This document shows positions 27,539 to 35,652 of a stretch of DNA of 64,000 nt, piece by piece. The stretch is from UBA12191 sp964422295 (lineage in GTDB: Bacteria > Planctomycetota > UBA8108 > UBA1146): NCBI GenBank assembly GCA_964422295.1, contig CAYRAM010000008.1:1-64000 (forward strand). Reading direction: 5' to 3'. Position numbers and translations under genes: made by a program. Each line of letters begins with the position of its first letter. Position 1 is the stretch's first letter. Below the pieces are notes generated by a model. That model had not been told where the DNA came from. It was given only the letters and a program-made list of their open reading frames with translations, and made no database searches.

Positions 27539-27727
27539 ATGGCAGATCAAGAGATGCTTCTCGTAGGAAGCAAAGCCAAGGCTGCGCTCAAGGAACATGA
27601 TGTCAATGTGGGCGGAGATGCCCTCGATGGCCTGAACACAATCATTCACCAATACATTCAACAGGCTGCCAAGCGTGCCACCCAAAATGGTCGCAAGACT
27701 GTGCGTGCACACGACTTCACCTGCTAG
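27539..27727 (+). CDS. Bacterial histone-fold protein
   Basis: A 62-residue protein that reads as a single histone fold. A short first helix (about 8-19) and a long central helix (about 26-49, DALDGLNTIIHQYIQQAAKRA) are followed by NGRKTVRAHDF. The last part matches the histone L2 loop, including R52, K53, T54 and D59. In archaeal histones this Arg-Asp pair forms a salt bridge and the RKT loop contacts DNA. The third helix is almost absent, as described for the 61-residue Bdellovibrio histone Bd0055. It probably forms dimers that bind or bend DNA. AGGAAAGGAA upstream sets the start at 27539. It is monocistronic, with a strong terminator. An in-frame start 84 bases earlier would add unrelated residues. 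Confidence 0.82.
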   Translation: MADQEMLLVGSKAKAALKEHDVNVGGDALDGLNTIIHQYIQQAAKRATQNGRKTVRAHDFTC

Positions 27728-27755
27728 TGATCGACTCGCTCTCGAAGCGATAGAC

Positions 27756-27801
27756 AAGAAGGAGGCTTGGTGTCGAACACCAGGCCTCCTTCTTTTATTT
27801 T
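27756..27801 (+). terminator. Rho-independent terminator of the histone-like gene
   Basis: An 18-bp stem (27756-27773 with 27777-27794, one G-T pair) closes a 3-base CGA loop and continues into TTTTATTTT. It lies 28 bases past the stop codon and faces the convergent giant regulator gene. Confidence 0.95.
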
Positions 27802-27846
27802 CGGCAAGCGGATTCGACTTCCGTGGTCGTAAGCAGGTTGACGGAA

Positions 27847-30800
27847 TCAGGTACTGCGTCCGGATTCCCCCTCGAAGTCTTCTTTGCGAATCTCATGTCG
27901 CTTTAAAAGGTTTGAAAGTTGGGGACGGTGAATCCCCAATGCCTCAGCTGCGCGCGTGATATTACCCCCGGATCGGAACAACTCAGCGATGATGTAACGT
28001 TTCTCAAGGGCAGTTTTGGCTTCCTTGAGAGATAACTCTCCAGAAGTCAAGCTGGCGACCTCCTGCTCAAGAACCGGTTTTGTACCCGCCTTGAAGTATT
28101 CACTTCCACTCGATGCAAGGGAAGAAATCTCTGGGCAGGCAACCGCAAACCAGTGAGGCAACACCGTGACCGGAACATCCATCGGCAAATTAAACTTCTC
28201 CCTGAGATCGAGAAGGACGTGTTGAAGATCCTTGCAGCGCTTGCGCAAATTATCTTCGCCAGTACCTATGAGAGCGCAAATGAGATGATCCCCACCTGTG
28301 TGATACACACCGTGTATCGGCTGTAAGGTTTCAATCAGTTGACCCACAAACAACTCATCTTCGCGATCGCGCAACAACAGATCGAGACCCGGAAGGCAGA
28401 TTTCAAGAAACCCGAGGGGTTCTTTATCCCTCTGATGTCGAAAGAGCAAATCTCCCAGATCTTCGTCAAATGCTGCTCTTGAGCCAATTTCACTCTGTTC
28501 GTACTCAAGTAGGTCTGCTGTCCTCGCAAGAGCAGTCAATTGGCCGCGGATCAGAGTCATCAGTTCACCGATCCTGTCCATTTCCTGCTGTTGGAACGGA
28601 TGGCCGGCAGTCGGTCTTTCCAATACCAATGCCGCACTGAACAACTCTGAGGCCTCGAAGGGGATCGCAACAAGGCTTCGCCCCCGCAGCGATGCACCCC
28701 CCGGGTGCGTCCCCACCCATTCTTCCCAATCGGCATCTCCGCTACGCAACGGGGCTTCCCTGGACAGAGTCTCCTGAGCCAAAGCACCCAAAGCGTTGTG
28801 AGGAGGCAACCACTCTTCCGCAGGTCCCATGTCCACGTCTGCAAGGCTTTGCCAACGCCTGCGGCGACGGGCTGCAATGAAACCACGGGGGCTGGGGACC
28901 ACTCTGCGAATTTCATCGAGCAGTCCCGAAAGAAAAGGTCTCAAATCGCTGTATTGCCCAAGGGACCGAAGAGTATCAAAAAAGATGCCGGCCCCTTCAG
29001 CCTGGACTTCCTGCTCCACAGGAGAGACTCCATCAGATGCAACATTGGTCCGATCTTCTGGCAACGAAACTTGTGGCACCGGCATCACGGATGCGGTCTC
29101 CTTGCGGAATCGAAGCAAATCTGTAAAGAAATCCTTACGCCTGCGATCATCACGGAATACCACCCTCATATCTTCTGGCAATCTCTGTGAGATCCTTTCA
29201 ACGAGGGCAGAAGCACGCTCGTAGTGGCTCCTGGCTCCACTAATCTCATGAGTTGAATGGAGAACTCTTGCCATTGCGTAATGGATCTGCCATTGCAGGG
29301 GAAGCAATGAATCACCGGTGATCATCTGGAGAGATTTTTCGTAGTGATCGAGTGCCTTTTCGTGACCGTCGTCACTCCGTTGTCGGCTGATTGCGCCTTT
29401 GAGGAGAAGTCCCCTGACCAAGAGGGGAACAGACTGAAGAGACTCCGCCGTCACCATTCCCCGAGTTACCACCTTCAATGCGGCCTCAAACTGCTCCTGC
29501 TCAAGTGAAAGCTGTGCTTGGTCAAAGCAACTTGCCGCGACCACTCGTTCGGAGCTCCGCTTTTGAGCAAGATCTTCCGCCCGTTTCAATTCTTTTGCGG
29601 CTGTTTTCCACTCTCCACGCAACAATGCCAAATTCCCCTGGAGACGATGCCCCTCCGCCTGATGCTCTGGCAATTCAAACTCTTGGGAGAGGATCAATAT
29701 CTGCCTGACCAAGTTTTCAACTTGTTTTCGCTCACCAAGTGCAAACCAAGTCCAACCAAGGTGAAGGAACGATTGGACGATTCCCCGTGTACTTCCATGC
29801 TTCTCGCTGTTGGAGATGCTGCGCTTGAAGTACCTGACCGCGCGAGAGTAATCCCCAGAGTGGGCATGCAAGCTGCCGATGGAATTCAGTGTGGGAGACA
29901 CCTCCGTGGAATCACCGATTCTTTCACTGAGATGAAGGGAACGACGGAAATATTCGAGACTGCGTGAAAAATCGCCACTGTTGCGATATATCTTTCCCAA
30001 TAGGTCGTAGGTGGCTGCCAATGACTTGAGGTCTTGGGATTTTTCCACTACCTCCATCGCCCTGAACAGGTATCTCGCAGCACGGAAATGTTTTCCGCGG
30101 TCGTAATACACCCTGCCGATCGTTCTCAGTATTGCTCCCAGAGCCACAGAGTCACTTCCCTGCTCGACGAGTTCCAGAACCCTCTGATAACTGTTCAGGG
30201 CAGCTGCAGAATCCCCCCTTGCAAGATGAGCCTCCGCCGTGATTTCGTAGATCTGGCACTGAAGTGAAGCGGCATCGTCCTGCTCTTCGAGTCCGGCAAA
30301 CTCCTTCTGCGCTCTCAGGCAGAGACTCATCGCCCTTTTGAAATCGAGTCTCCTCAATCTCAAACGGGCCCTCAGCACACTCACCCGGGCGTGTGAAAGT
30401 GGGCCTGCAGCCTCCAATTCCGCATTTGAAATTCGATTGAGGACCTTGATCCCCTTCAGCGGCTCATTGATCTGCAAATAAATGTTGCTCAGAAACAATT
30501 GCGACTCGAACTTGATTCCCGGATCCAGGTTTGGTTCGGCAATGAGCGCCTTGATGTGGGTCTTGGCCGCTTGTGGGTGTCCTGACTCCAGTTCGATCCT
30601 GGCGAGGGTCGACAGGATCTCCCTGCGTTCAACGACATGACTATCCCCATCGACGTAAGTGAGCAATCTACGTCCGATGTCGATCGCCAATGGCTCTGCA
30701 TAGGCATCTGCAAAGAACCTCATCGCGATCAAACCAGGTGAAATCGCTGCTGCGAATTGGGAAGCAGCATCAAACATCTCAAAAACTTCGTATGCGCGAA

Positions 30801-32199
30801 CCGGCTCTTCACTACGATCGTCACTGGCTAACGTCTTCCCCAATTCCAGCTGCAGCCGAGCCGCTGAATTTTGCCCGAGAAAATTGCGCACTCCGTGAAG
30901 ATAGAGCTCATGGGCAACGGAGTATCGTGTCACCCCATGAACTTCCTGGATTTGCAGATAACCTCGCTGGCGTAGTTCATTCAGGGCTGCAATTAGGCGC
31001 TCCTCAGTCACTGCACAGGAGCGAGCCAACAGCGCTGACTGGACCGGCCTTCTCAGCAATGACAAGTGCTCCAGAACTTTTCTCTCCAGCGGCGGGAGGG
31101 CAGCAAGACGCCTCTCGATGAGGACTTCTTCCATCGATGATCCCTCGGCACTCTCGATCAATGCCTGGACGCTTTCCGCCTCTGGGGGAGTTGCGACCCC
31201 GGTTTCCATGAGCAAGCGCCCGAATTCTCCGATCAGCAATGGATTCCCATGACACGCAGAACAAATCGCCGAAGAGATGGAATCCTCCAGATCTTCTCCA
31301 AGCAATCCGCCCAATAGCAGTCTTGACTCCTCTTCAGTGAAGGGTGGCACGATGGCAACATGACAGTAGGGTTGTTGTTTCAGTTGATTCAGCGCTTGAT
31401 GCGTCTGGCCAGCCTGATCTCCTTCCCCATGATCTGCGATCAGAAGCAATCGCCCTCCTGGTTTCGGAAACTCACTATCCGTGGAATCCGCTTCGATGAT
31501 GGAAGAGGCAAACTCTCCAGAGCGGCCTTCACGAGCACGGATGTGTTTCCAATCACGGGCGTCCCCCCCGACCGCACTCTTCCCTTCATTGCTGCCTGTG
31601 TTCCATGAAAGTGAACTGTTGCGAGCAAGGAATTCGACAAATTCGATGGTCCCGGGATCACTGCGATGGAGATCGTGGAGAACCAGAATCAAGGTCCTCC
31701 CCTGGGCCAACTCAAAGAGAATCTCTCCCAAAGCCTCATGAAACTGGATCCTGCCGCTTCGACCCGGTAATGGAGCTTTGAGCGATTCCTCACCCAACTC
31801 TCTGCGGAGCTCGGGGAAGACTCGTGCAAGGACATGTGCATAGCGTTTCCACAGAGCGGAATCCTCTCCACTCTGCAGAATAAGATCCTTGATCAGTCGC
31901 AAAACTGGAAGAAACGGAATCCCCTGGCGATCGTGGCACTGGACCCGACAGCAAAGAATCGATTCAGATTCAGTCGTGTCTCTCGCCTTGAGTGCTTCCT
32001 CAATTAGCCAAGATTTGCCCACTCCTGCCTCGCCCTCGACGAGAGCAAGTGAGCAGTGAGATCCTGAATCGAGGCCTGGCCCCGGTTCCAAACCCTGGTG
32101 GATCCACCCCTGCATACCAACCAGAATCTGCTGGCGCTGCTGCCCGGCTTGGATCTCTTCTGTTGTTGCATCACGTTCCATCAGGGAATCTTCACTCAT
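27847..32199 (-). CDS. Giant STAND-type ATPase regulator: AAA-TPR-GAF-GGDEF-like-Fis HTH
   Basis: A 1450-residue signalling regulator. Walker A is GEAGVGKS (56-63) and Walker B LILVLHDLHRSD, in an AAA_16/STAND ATPase module that occupies about 20-350. A winged-helix-like stretch and a long TPR array follow (about 480-1040). A GAF-like domain comes next, then a degenerate GGDEF-like domain marked by YHTGGDHLICAL. The C-terminus is a Fis-type helix-turn-helix (GGNITRAAEALGIHRPQLSNLLKRHEI). STAND proteins switch between ADP and ATP forms when a ligand meets the TPR part. Here the output is probably DNA binding, as in MalT-like and NtrC-like activators, but there is no sigma-54 interaction (GAFTGA) motif. 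The ATG at 32199 has GGAGG 6 bases upstream; the frame stays open into the repeat array. Confidence 0.85.
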   Translation of the reverse strand: MSEDSLMERDATTEEIQAGQQRQQILVGMQGWIHQGLEPGPGLDSGSHCSLALVEGEAGVGKSWLIEEALKARDTTESESILCCRVQCHDRQGIPFLPVLRLIKDLILQSGEDSALWKRYAHVLARVFPELRRELGEESLKAPLPGRSGRIQFHEALGEILFELAQGRTLILVLHDLHRSDPGTIEFVEFLARNSSLSWNTGSNEGKSAVGGDARDWKHIRAREGRSGEFASSIIEADSTDSEFPKPGGRLLLIADHGEGDQAGQTHQALNQLKQQPYCHVAIVPPFTEEESRLLLGGLLGEDLEDSISSAICSACHGNPLLIGEFGRLLMETGVATPPEAESVQALIESAEGSSMEEVLIERRLAALPPLERKVLEHLSLLRRPVQSALLARSCAVTEERLIAALNELRQRGYLQIQEVHGVTRYSVAHELYLHGVRNFLGQNSAARLQLELGKTLASDDRSEEPVRAYEVFEMFDAASQFAAAISPGLIAMRFFADAYAEPLAIDIGRRLLTYVDGDSHVVERREILSTLARIELESGHPQAAKTHIKALIAEPNLDPGIKFESQLFLSNIYLQINEPLKGIKVLNRISNAELEAAGPLSHARVSVLRARLRLRRLDFKRAMSLCLRAQKEFAGLEEQDDAASLQCQIYEITAEAHLARGDSAAALNSYQRVLELVEQGSDSVALGAILRTIGRVYYDRGKHFRAARYLFRAMEVVEKSQDLKSLAATYDLLGKIYRNSGDFSRSLEYFRRSLHLSERIGDSTEVSPTLNSIGSLHAHSGDYSRAVRYFKRSISNSEKHGSTRGIVQSFLHLGWTWFALGERKQVENLVRQILILSQEFELPEHQAEGHRLQGNLALLRGEWKTAAKELKRAEDLAQKRSSERVVAASCFDQAQLSLEQEQFEAALKVVTRGMVTAESLQSVPLLVRGLLLKGAISRQRSDDGHEKALDHYEKSLQMITGDSLLPLQWQIHYAMARVLHSTHEISGARSHYERASALVERISQRLPEDMRVVFRDDRRRKDFFTDLLRFRKETASVMPVPQVSLPEDRTNVASDGVSPVEQEVQAEGAGIFFDTLRSLGQYSDLRPFLSGLLDEIRRVVPSPRGFIAARRRRRWQSLADVDMGPAEEWLPPHNALGALAQETLSREAPLRSGDADWEEWVGTHPGGASLRGRSLVAIPFEASELFSAALVLERPTAGHPFQQQEMDRIGELMTLIRGQLTALARTADLLEYEQSEIGSRAAFDEDLGDLLFRHQRDKEPLGFLEICLPGLDLLLRDREDELFVGQLIETLQPIHGVYHTGGDHLICALIGTGEDNLRKRCKDLQHVLLDLREKFNLPMDVPVTVLPHWFAVACPEISSLASSGSEYFKAGTKPVLEQEVASLTSGELSLKEAKTALEKRYIIAELFRSGGNITRAAEALGIHRPQLSNLLKRHEIRKEDFEGESGRST

Positions 32200-32203
32200 G
32201 GGG

Positions 32204-32324
32204 TTCCTCCAACACTGAGTCCTCAAACACTGAGTCCTCAAACACTGAGTTCCTCAAACACTGAGTTCCTCAAACACTGAGTTCCTCAAACACTGAGTTC
32301 CTCCAACACTGAGTTCCTCCAACA
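32204..32324. repeat. Tandem 15-16 bp repeats covering the ribosome-binding site of the giant regulator
   Basis: Seven contiguous full units of TTCCTCAAACACTGAG and close variants (32204-32313: five of 16 bases, two of 15) plus one partial copy to 32324. On the minus strand each unit carries GAGGA, a Shine-Dalgarno-like core, and the unit next to the gene supplies the real site, 6 bases before ATG 32199. There are no spacers, so it is not a CRISPR array. Confidence 0.95.
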
Positions 32325-33170
32325 TTTCCGACCTTTTGAGCCGTAATGAATGATGACGATCAGGGTATCGAGAGAAGTTCAGGGCGTAAAGTTTGCGAAC
32401 ACCCAATTCATGAGGAATTTCCCGAAGTTGAAGCCCAAGAAAGACTTATAATACTCCCCGTCGTCCCTACACGACGGGGATTGCTTGGACTTTTTGACGG
32501 TACGTCGAGGCACCTGCCCTGAAGAGCGTAGGGAAAGGCAGACGTCAAGGTGGCAATTTACGGAACCCGATCACGGGGTTCAAAGGTGCCTGCGTCTGTG
32601 GAGGAGAGGGTGCTACTTCGAACGGTGCCGACTTGCCTACACTGGATCAACTGCATGAAAATTCAGGAATCCAATGCCGGAGATCTTCGGCAACCCCCTT
32701 CGATTTCAACTGTAAGAACCACCCCTGGTAAATTACCCAGAGGTCATCCCCATGCTTCCCCAATGCTCTGCCAAGTTACTCCCTTGAATGGAGGTCACTC
32801 CCTGAGAAGCACCTCACTCTCGACAGTAACTGGCCATCCCCCACTGCGCAGGGCGGGACCCCCGTCCCGATCAAGCCCCTCACCTGAAACAGCCTACTTG
32901 CTGTTTCAGTTGTATTGGGCTACTCCCCCTGGAAGTCTCCAAATCAGGCGCCTGCGGACGCCCATTGAACCCATTTCTGTGTCACGGGGGAGACTCTCCC
33001 GTGTGGGGCTCAGTAAAGACGGAACGTTTCTCTGACAAATTTCCAACTTGGAGAAGCTTGAAGGTGGGCCGGTTGGCGGGATGGCTCTCCGACCGGGACT
33101 ATGCCGAAGATAATTACTGATATCAAGGGTCTGAATTCAAGAAATCCCCTGGTGGGTACCTCTCCATTGG
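32325..33170. other. Hairpin-rich non-coding stretch
   Basis: About 850 bases with no convincing gene. It holds a TATAAT box at 32447-32452 and several perfect or near-perfect inverted repeats. These are 32456-32464 with 32471-32479, 32514-32518 with 32537-32541, 32563-32568 with 32576-32581, and 32884-32892 with 32901-32909. A 161-codon frame at 32550-33035 has low-complexity, non-protein-like sequence and no ribosome-binding site. The stretch may carry a non-coding RNA and the leader of the regulator. Confidence 0.5.
32447..32640 (+). ncRNA. Candidate structured non-coding RNA
   Basis: A perfect TATAAT (32447-32452), without a clear -35 box, is followed at once by a 9-bp hairpin (32456-32479). 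A dense set of pairings comes next: CTGCC/GGCAG, GAACCC/GGGTTC, GGCACC (32509-32514) with GGTGCC (32585-32590), and CAGACG (32539-32544) with CGTCTG (32593-32598). The last two cross, as in a pseudoknot. It was compared by eye with RNase P RNA, tmRNA, SRP RNA and 6S RNA and matched none. The 3' end is a guess. Confidence 0.22.
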
Positions 33171-33207
33171 AAAATCCCGGAGTGGAGACCCGCATTTCCA
33201 CTCCGGG
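33171..33207 (-). terminator. Terminator of the Cys-rich secreted protein gene
   Basis: A perfect 11-bp stem (33176-33186 with 33197-33207) with a 10-base loop lies 25 bases past the stop. Read on the minus strand it is followed by ATTTTCC. Confidence 0.75.
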
Positions 33208-33231
33208 GGAATGAACGAAGACCATCTTCGC

Positions 33232-33729
33232 TCAGAATCTGTCTCTTCGGGTGTTGCAACACTTTTTGATTCGGCACTTTCTGCCCTTTTCCGGAATCCA
33301 GCACCCCGGTACATGAACCCTCTGTTTACGAAACTCCCAGCGGTCCGGCAGCGCTATCTGGACGGTGTAGGGGATTCTCACCTGAACTCCACACAGGTAA
33401 CGGATTCTGTACCTCACTTCGGTTCTGCATCCTCCGGATACTCTCACCTTTTTGTTGACGTGCTTGAAGAAAGCGGGTTTCCACCGTTCAACGACTCCAC
33501 AGGGCAATCTTCGCTTACGCACCCCATCGATACAAAAGTAGCGAGTCTGGCTGCGGGGAAGAGTCACATGAACCCGACGGGGAAAGGTTCTGCAGCCACC
33601 CTGGCTTAAACTCAGCCCGCGGCTTCTTTGAAAGCGATCCCCTACAGGATTCTTGGCTTCCACCGATTGGGGAACCAGAGTAAGAAATGCGATGAAACAG
33701 GCACAACCCAATAAGATTCGGGACAACAT
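33232..33729 (-). CDS. Secreted, strongly basic, cysteine-rich protein
   Basis: A 165-residue protein with a signal peptide (MLSRILLGCACFIAFLTLVPQSVEA, written here as residues 1-25 in two parts: a basic start and a hydrophobic core cut near SVEA). The mature part is about 140 residues, very rich in Arg and Lys, with nine cysteines spread through it. These include GGC twice, YFC, LPC, YLC, PGC and a final KC..CC. The spacing of GGCRT at two places suggests an internal duplication. It could be a disulfide-stabilised envelope protein or bind nucleic acid or anionic glycans. No family is recognised. The start has AAGGAG 8 bases upstream; it ends in a terminator. Confidence 0.7.
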   Translation of the reverse strand: MLSRILLGCACFIAFLTLVPQSVEAKNPVGDRFQRSRGLSLSQGGCRTFPRRVHVTLPRSQTRYFCIDGVRKRRLPCGVVERWKPAFFKHVNKKVRVSGGCRTEVRYRIRYLCGVQVRIPYTVQIALPDRWEFRKQRVHVPGCWIPEKGRKCRIKKCCNTRRDRF

Positions 33730-33810
33730 GGCCCGCTCCTTTCCAGTGGTCCCAACCACTGCCCGATGCAGTGAATAGGTCACACCAACAATGACGGAGC
33801 AGTCCAGGTT

Positions 33811-35565
33811 CTATTCAGGAGTATTTTCAAAGTTTTCGGGGGGAACGGGAGGCCCCATAAACAACACCGATCGACCGGGAAGAACTAACCGCCCTCCAGA
33901 ACGCCATTCCACATTGATCCATTCTTCTGTGGCTCCACGCGAGCGTTTAAACCACTCTTTCGCAGTTTTTTCCCGGCCGAGGCGGGACCAGAGTGAAGAA
34001 GTTCTGATCGCCAATGCGATATCCTCATTCAGTCGTAGTTGCGATGATTCCAAAATACCTTCAGTGATCTTCATCCGTCCCTCAGCAAGGGTGATCTCTG
34101 CGTGCAGCCAATCTCCCCACCCATCGAGGGGATTCAAACTACGACAACGGTCGATGGAATTTCTGGCCGCATTGAGTTGTCCCGATCTCAACTCGCACAG
34201 AGCTCTGTGGAACCAGACATTTGGGTCCATGGGAAACTCCACAGCAAGAACATGAAGTTGATCCAAAGCTTTGATCGGTTGGAGCAGATAGAGGTGACCT
34301 GCCACTTTGCTCCAGCGATCGAACGAATCGGTGGAGGTCAATCCCAGCCCATTCTCTATTTCGACCCTTCCTCCGGAGTCACCTTGCTCCAAAGCCGTGA
34401 TTCCTAAAATAATCCACGGACCGGGACTTTGCGGTAATCCCCTCACCGCGTTCCTCGCCGCCTCTCTCGCGCGATCGAGTTTGCCAGCACGAAGACAGAC
34501 CCATGCAAACTGCCGCTGGACGGCGGCATCTTGACTGGCACCCCGTGCCTTCAGCTCATAACGTTGAAACCACCTCAGAGCATTGCCTGCGAAGGGTTTT
34601 TCTTCTCCGTGAACCGGAAGCGGCCTGACCAGCATCGCCTTTTGTAATTCTCCCACCATCTCCGAGACGTCACTCCCCGATTCAAGAAACCTACCCAGGA
34701 GAGTCACGACCAATATCAGTATGGCAAAGAGACCTACCCTCATCCGCCATAACGGCTGTCCTCCAGAGCTTCCGGCCTTGACCCTGGAGCGGGGACGTTC
34801 TCCATCGCGAACGGCTTCTAGCATGCGCGCAAATCCCCTGAGAGTTGCTGGTCTCCGTGCAGGATCAATGGAAAGAGCGTCTCTCAGCAGCCCTTTGAGT
34901 CCGGGAGGATCCAGGGAGACATCGATATTGTCCAGCAACGAATTTCCTGAGAGCAATCTGTCAGCAACTTCAGTGGCATCGCGTCCAGACCAGGGTGGTG
35001 AACCGAGGACACACTCATGAAGAAGAACTGCCACGGCATAGACTATTTGCCCCTCCTGAATCTCCGCCTCATGGTTCGCCAACAGGACTTCTGGTGCGAC
35101 TCGGGGAGCAACAAGATCTAGATCAAGACTTTCCCTCGGCTTCAGGCGATGAGCCAACAGCGAAAACCTGCCGTCACTCCCCATCAATACTGCCTCCGGT
35201 TCGACGACGGCAACGGAAGCGCCTTGATCATAGAGATTTCCCAATGTCCTCGACAATTGGGCAAACTGACTCAATAAAGTATGAAATCCACCGACCAGTA
35301 ACACATCCCACTTCTTGTCAGGCTGGGATCGAGTCAAGGCGATACCCTCTTTAAGGGTCATCATCGAATCGTGGATATTTTCATCAAAGACGATATGTCG
35401 GTCACGGTGGAGACTCGATTCACTGTCTCCACTGCACAGTTTCTGCAGATGCAGCAACCAAAAAGATGGACTCCCGGAAGATTCATCGGGGCTTTGCCCA
35501 CCCATGGAGGAACCGTTGTCAGAGGGGAAAGACTTGTCAGACGTGAAATCGTCGATCAATGGCAA
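33811..35565 (-). CDS. Membrane-anchored pseudokinase with C-terminal TPR domain
   Basis: A 584-residue protein. Residues 60-252 follow the C-lobe layout of bacterial Ser/Thr kinases. There is a VAPEVLLANHEA stretch at the APE position, then IVYAVAVLLHECVLGSPPW at the helix-F position, then DPARRPATLRGFARML. The catalytic motifs are lost: AVVEPEAV sits where HRDIKPEN belongs and LLAHR where DFG belongs, and no glycine-rich loop or clear VAIK lysine is seen. A transmembrane helix (275-292) is followed by TPR-like repeats (about 330-540) that would lie outside the cytoplasm. The start is TTG at 35565 with GGGAGGGG 5 bases upstream; the first in-frame ATG (35505) has no such site. It lies 87 bases after ftsH, likely co-transcribed. 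Confidence 0.78.
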   Translation of the reverse strand: MPLIDDFTSDKSFPSDNGSSMGGQSPDESSGSPSFWLLHLQKLCSGDSESSLHRDRHIVFDENIHDSMMTLKEGIALTRSQPDKKWDVLLVGGFHTLLSQFAQLSRTLGNLYDQGASVAVVEPEAVLMGSDGRFSLLAHRLKPRESLDLDLVAPRVAPEVLLANHEAEIQEGQIVYAVAVLLHECVLGSPPWSGRDATEVADRLLSGNSLLDNIDVSLDPPGLKGLLRDALSIDPARRPATLRGFARMLEAVRDGERPRSRVKAGSSGGQPLWRMRVGLFAILILVVTLLGRFLESGSDVSEMVGELQKAMLVRPLPVHGEEKPFAGNALRWFQRYELKARGASQDAAVQRQFAWVCLRAGKLDRAREAARNAVRGLPQSPGPWIILGITALEQGDSGGRVEIENGLGLTSTDSFDRWSKVAGHLYLLQPIKALDQLHVLAVEFPMDPNVWFHRALCELRSGQLNAARNSIDRCRSLNPLDGWGDWLHAEITLAEGRMKITEGILESSQLRLNEDIALAIRTSSLWSRLGREKTAKEWFKRSRGATEEWINVEWRSGGRLVLPGRSVLFMGPPVPPENFENTPE

Positions 35566-35652
35566 CTACCCCCTCCCGATGGAATGGTGCATCGGGAATG
35601 GAGTCAGAACAAGCATCCGTCGATCAGGACCGAATACCCCGTTCCTGCAGGC

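Noticed and set aside
32204..32324. CRISPR-like appearance of the short repeats
   Set aside because: Units are contiguous with no spacers and too short; no cas genes are near.
32550..33035. 161-codon reading frame in the non-coding stretch
   Set aside because: No Shine-Dalgarno, Pro/Arg/Ser-rich low-information sequence, and it covers the hairpins better explained as RNA.
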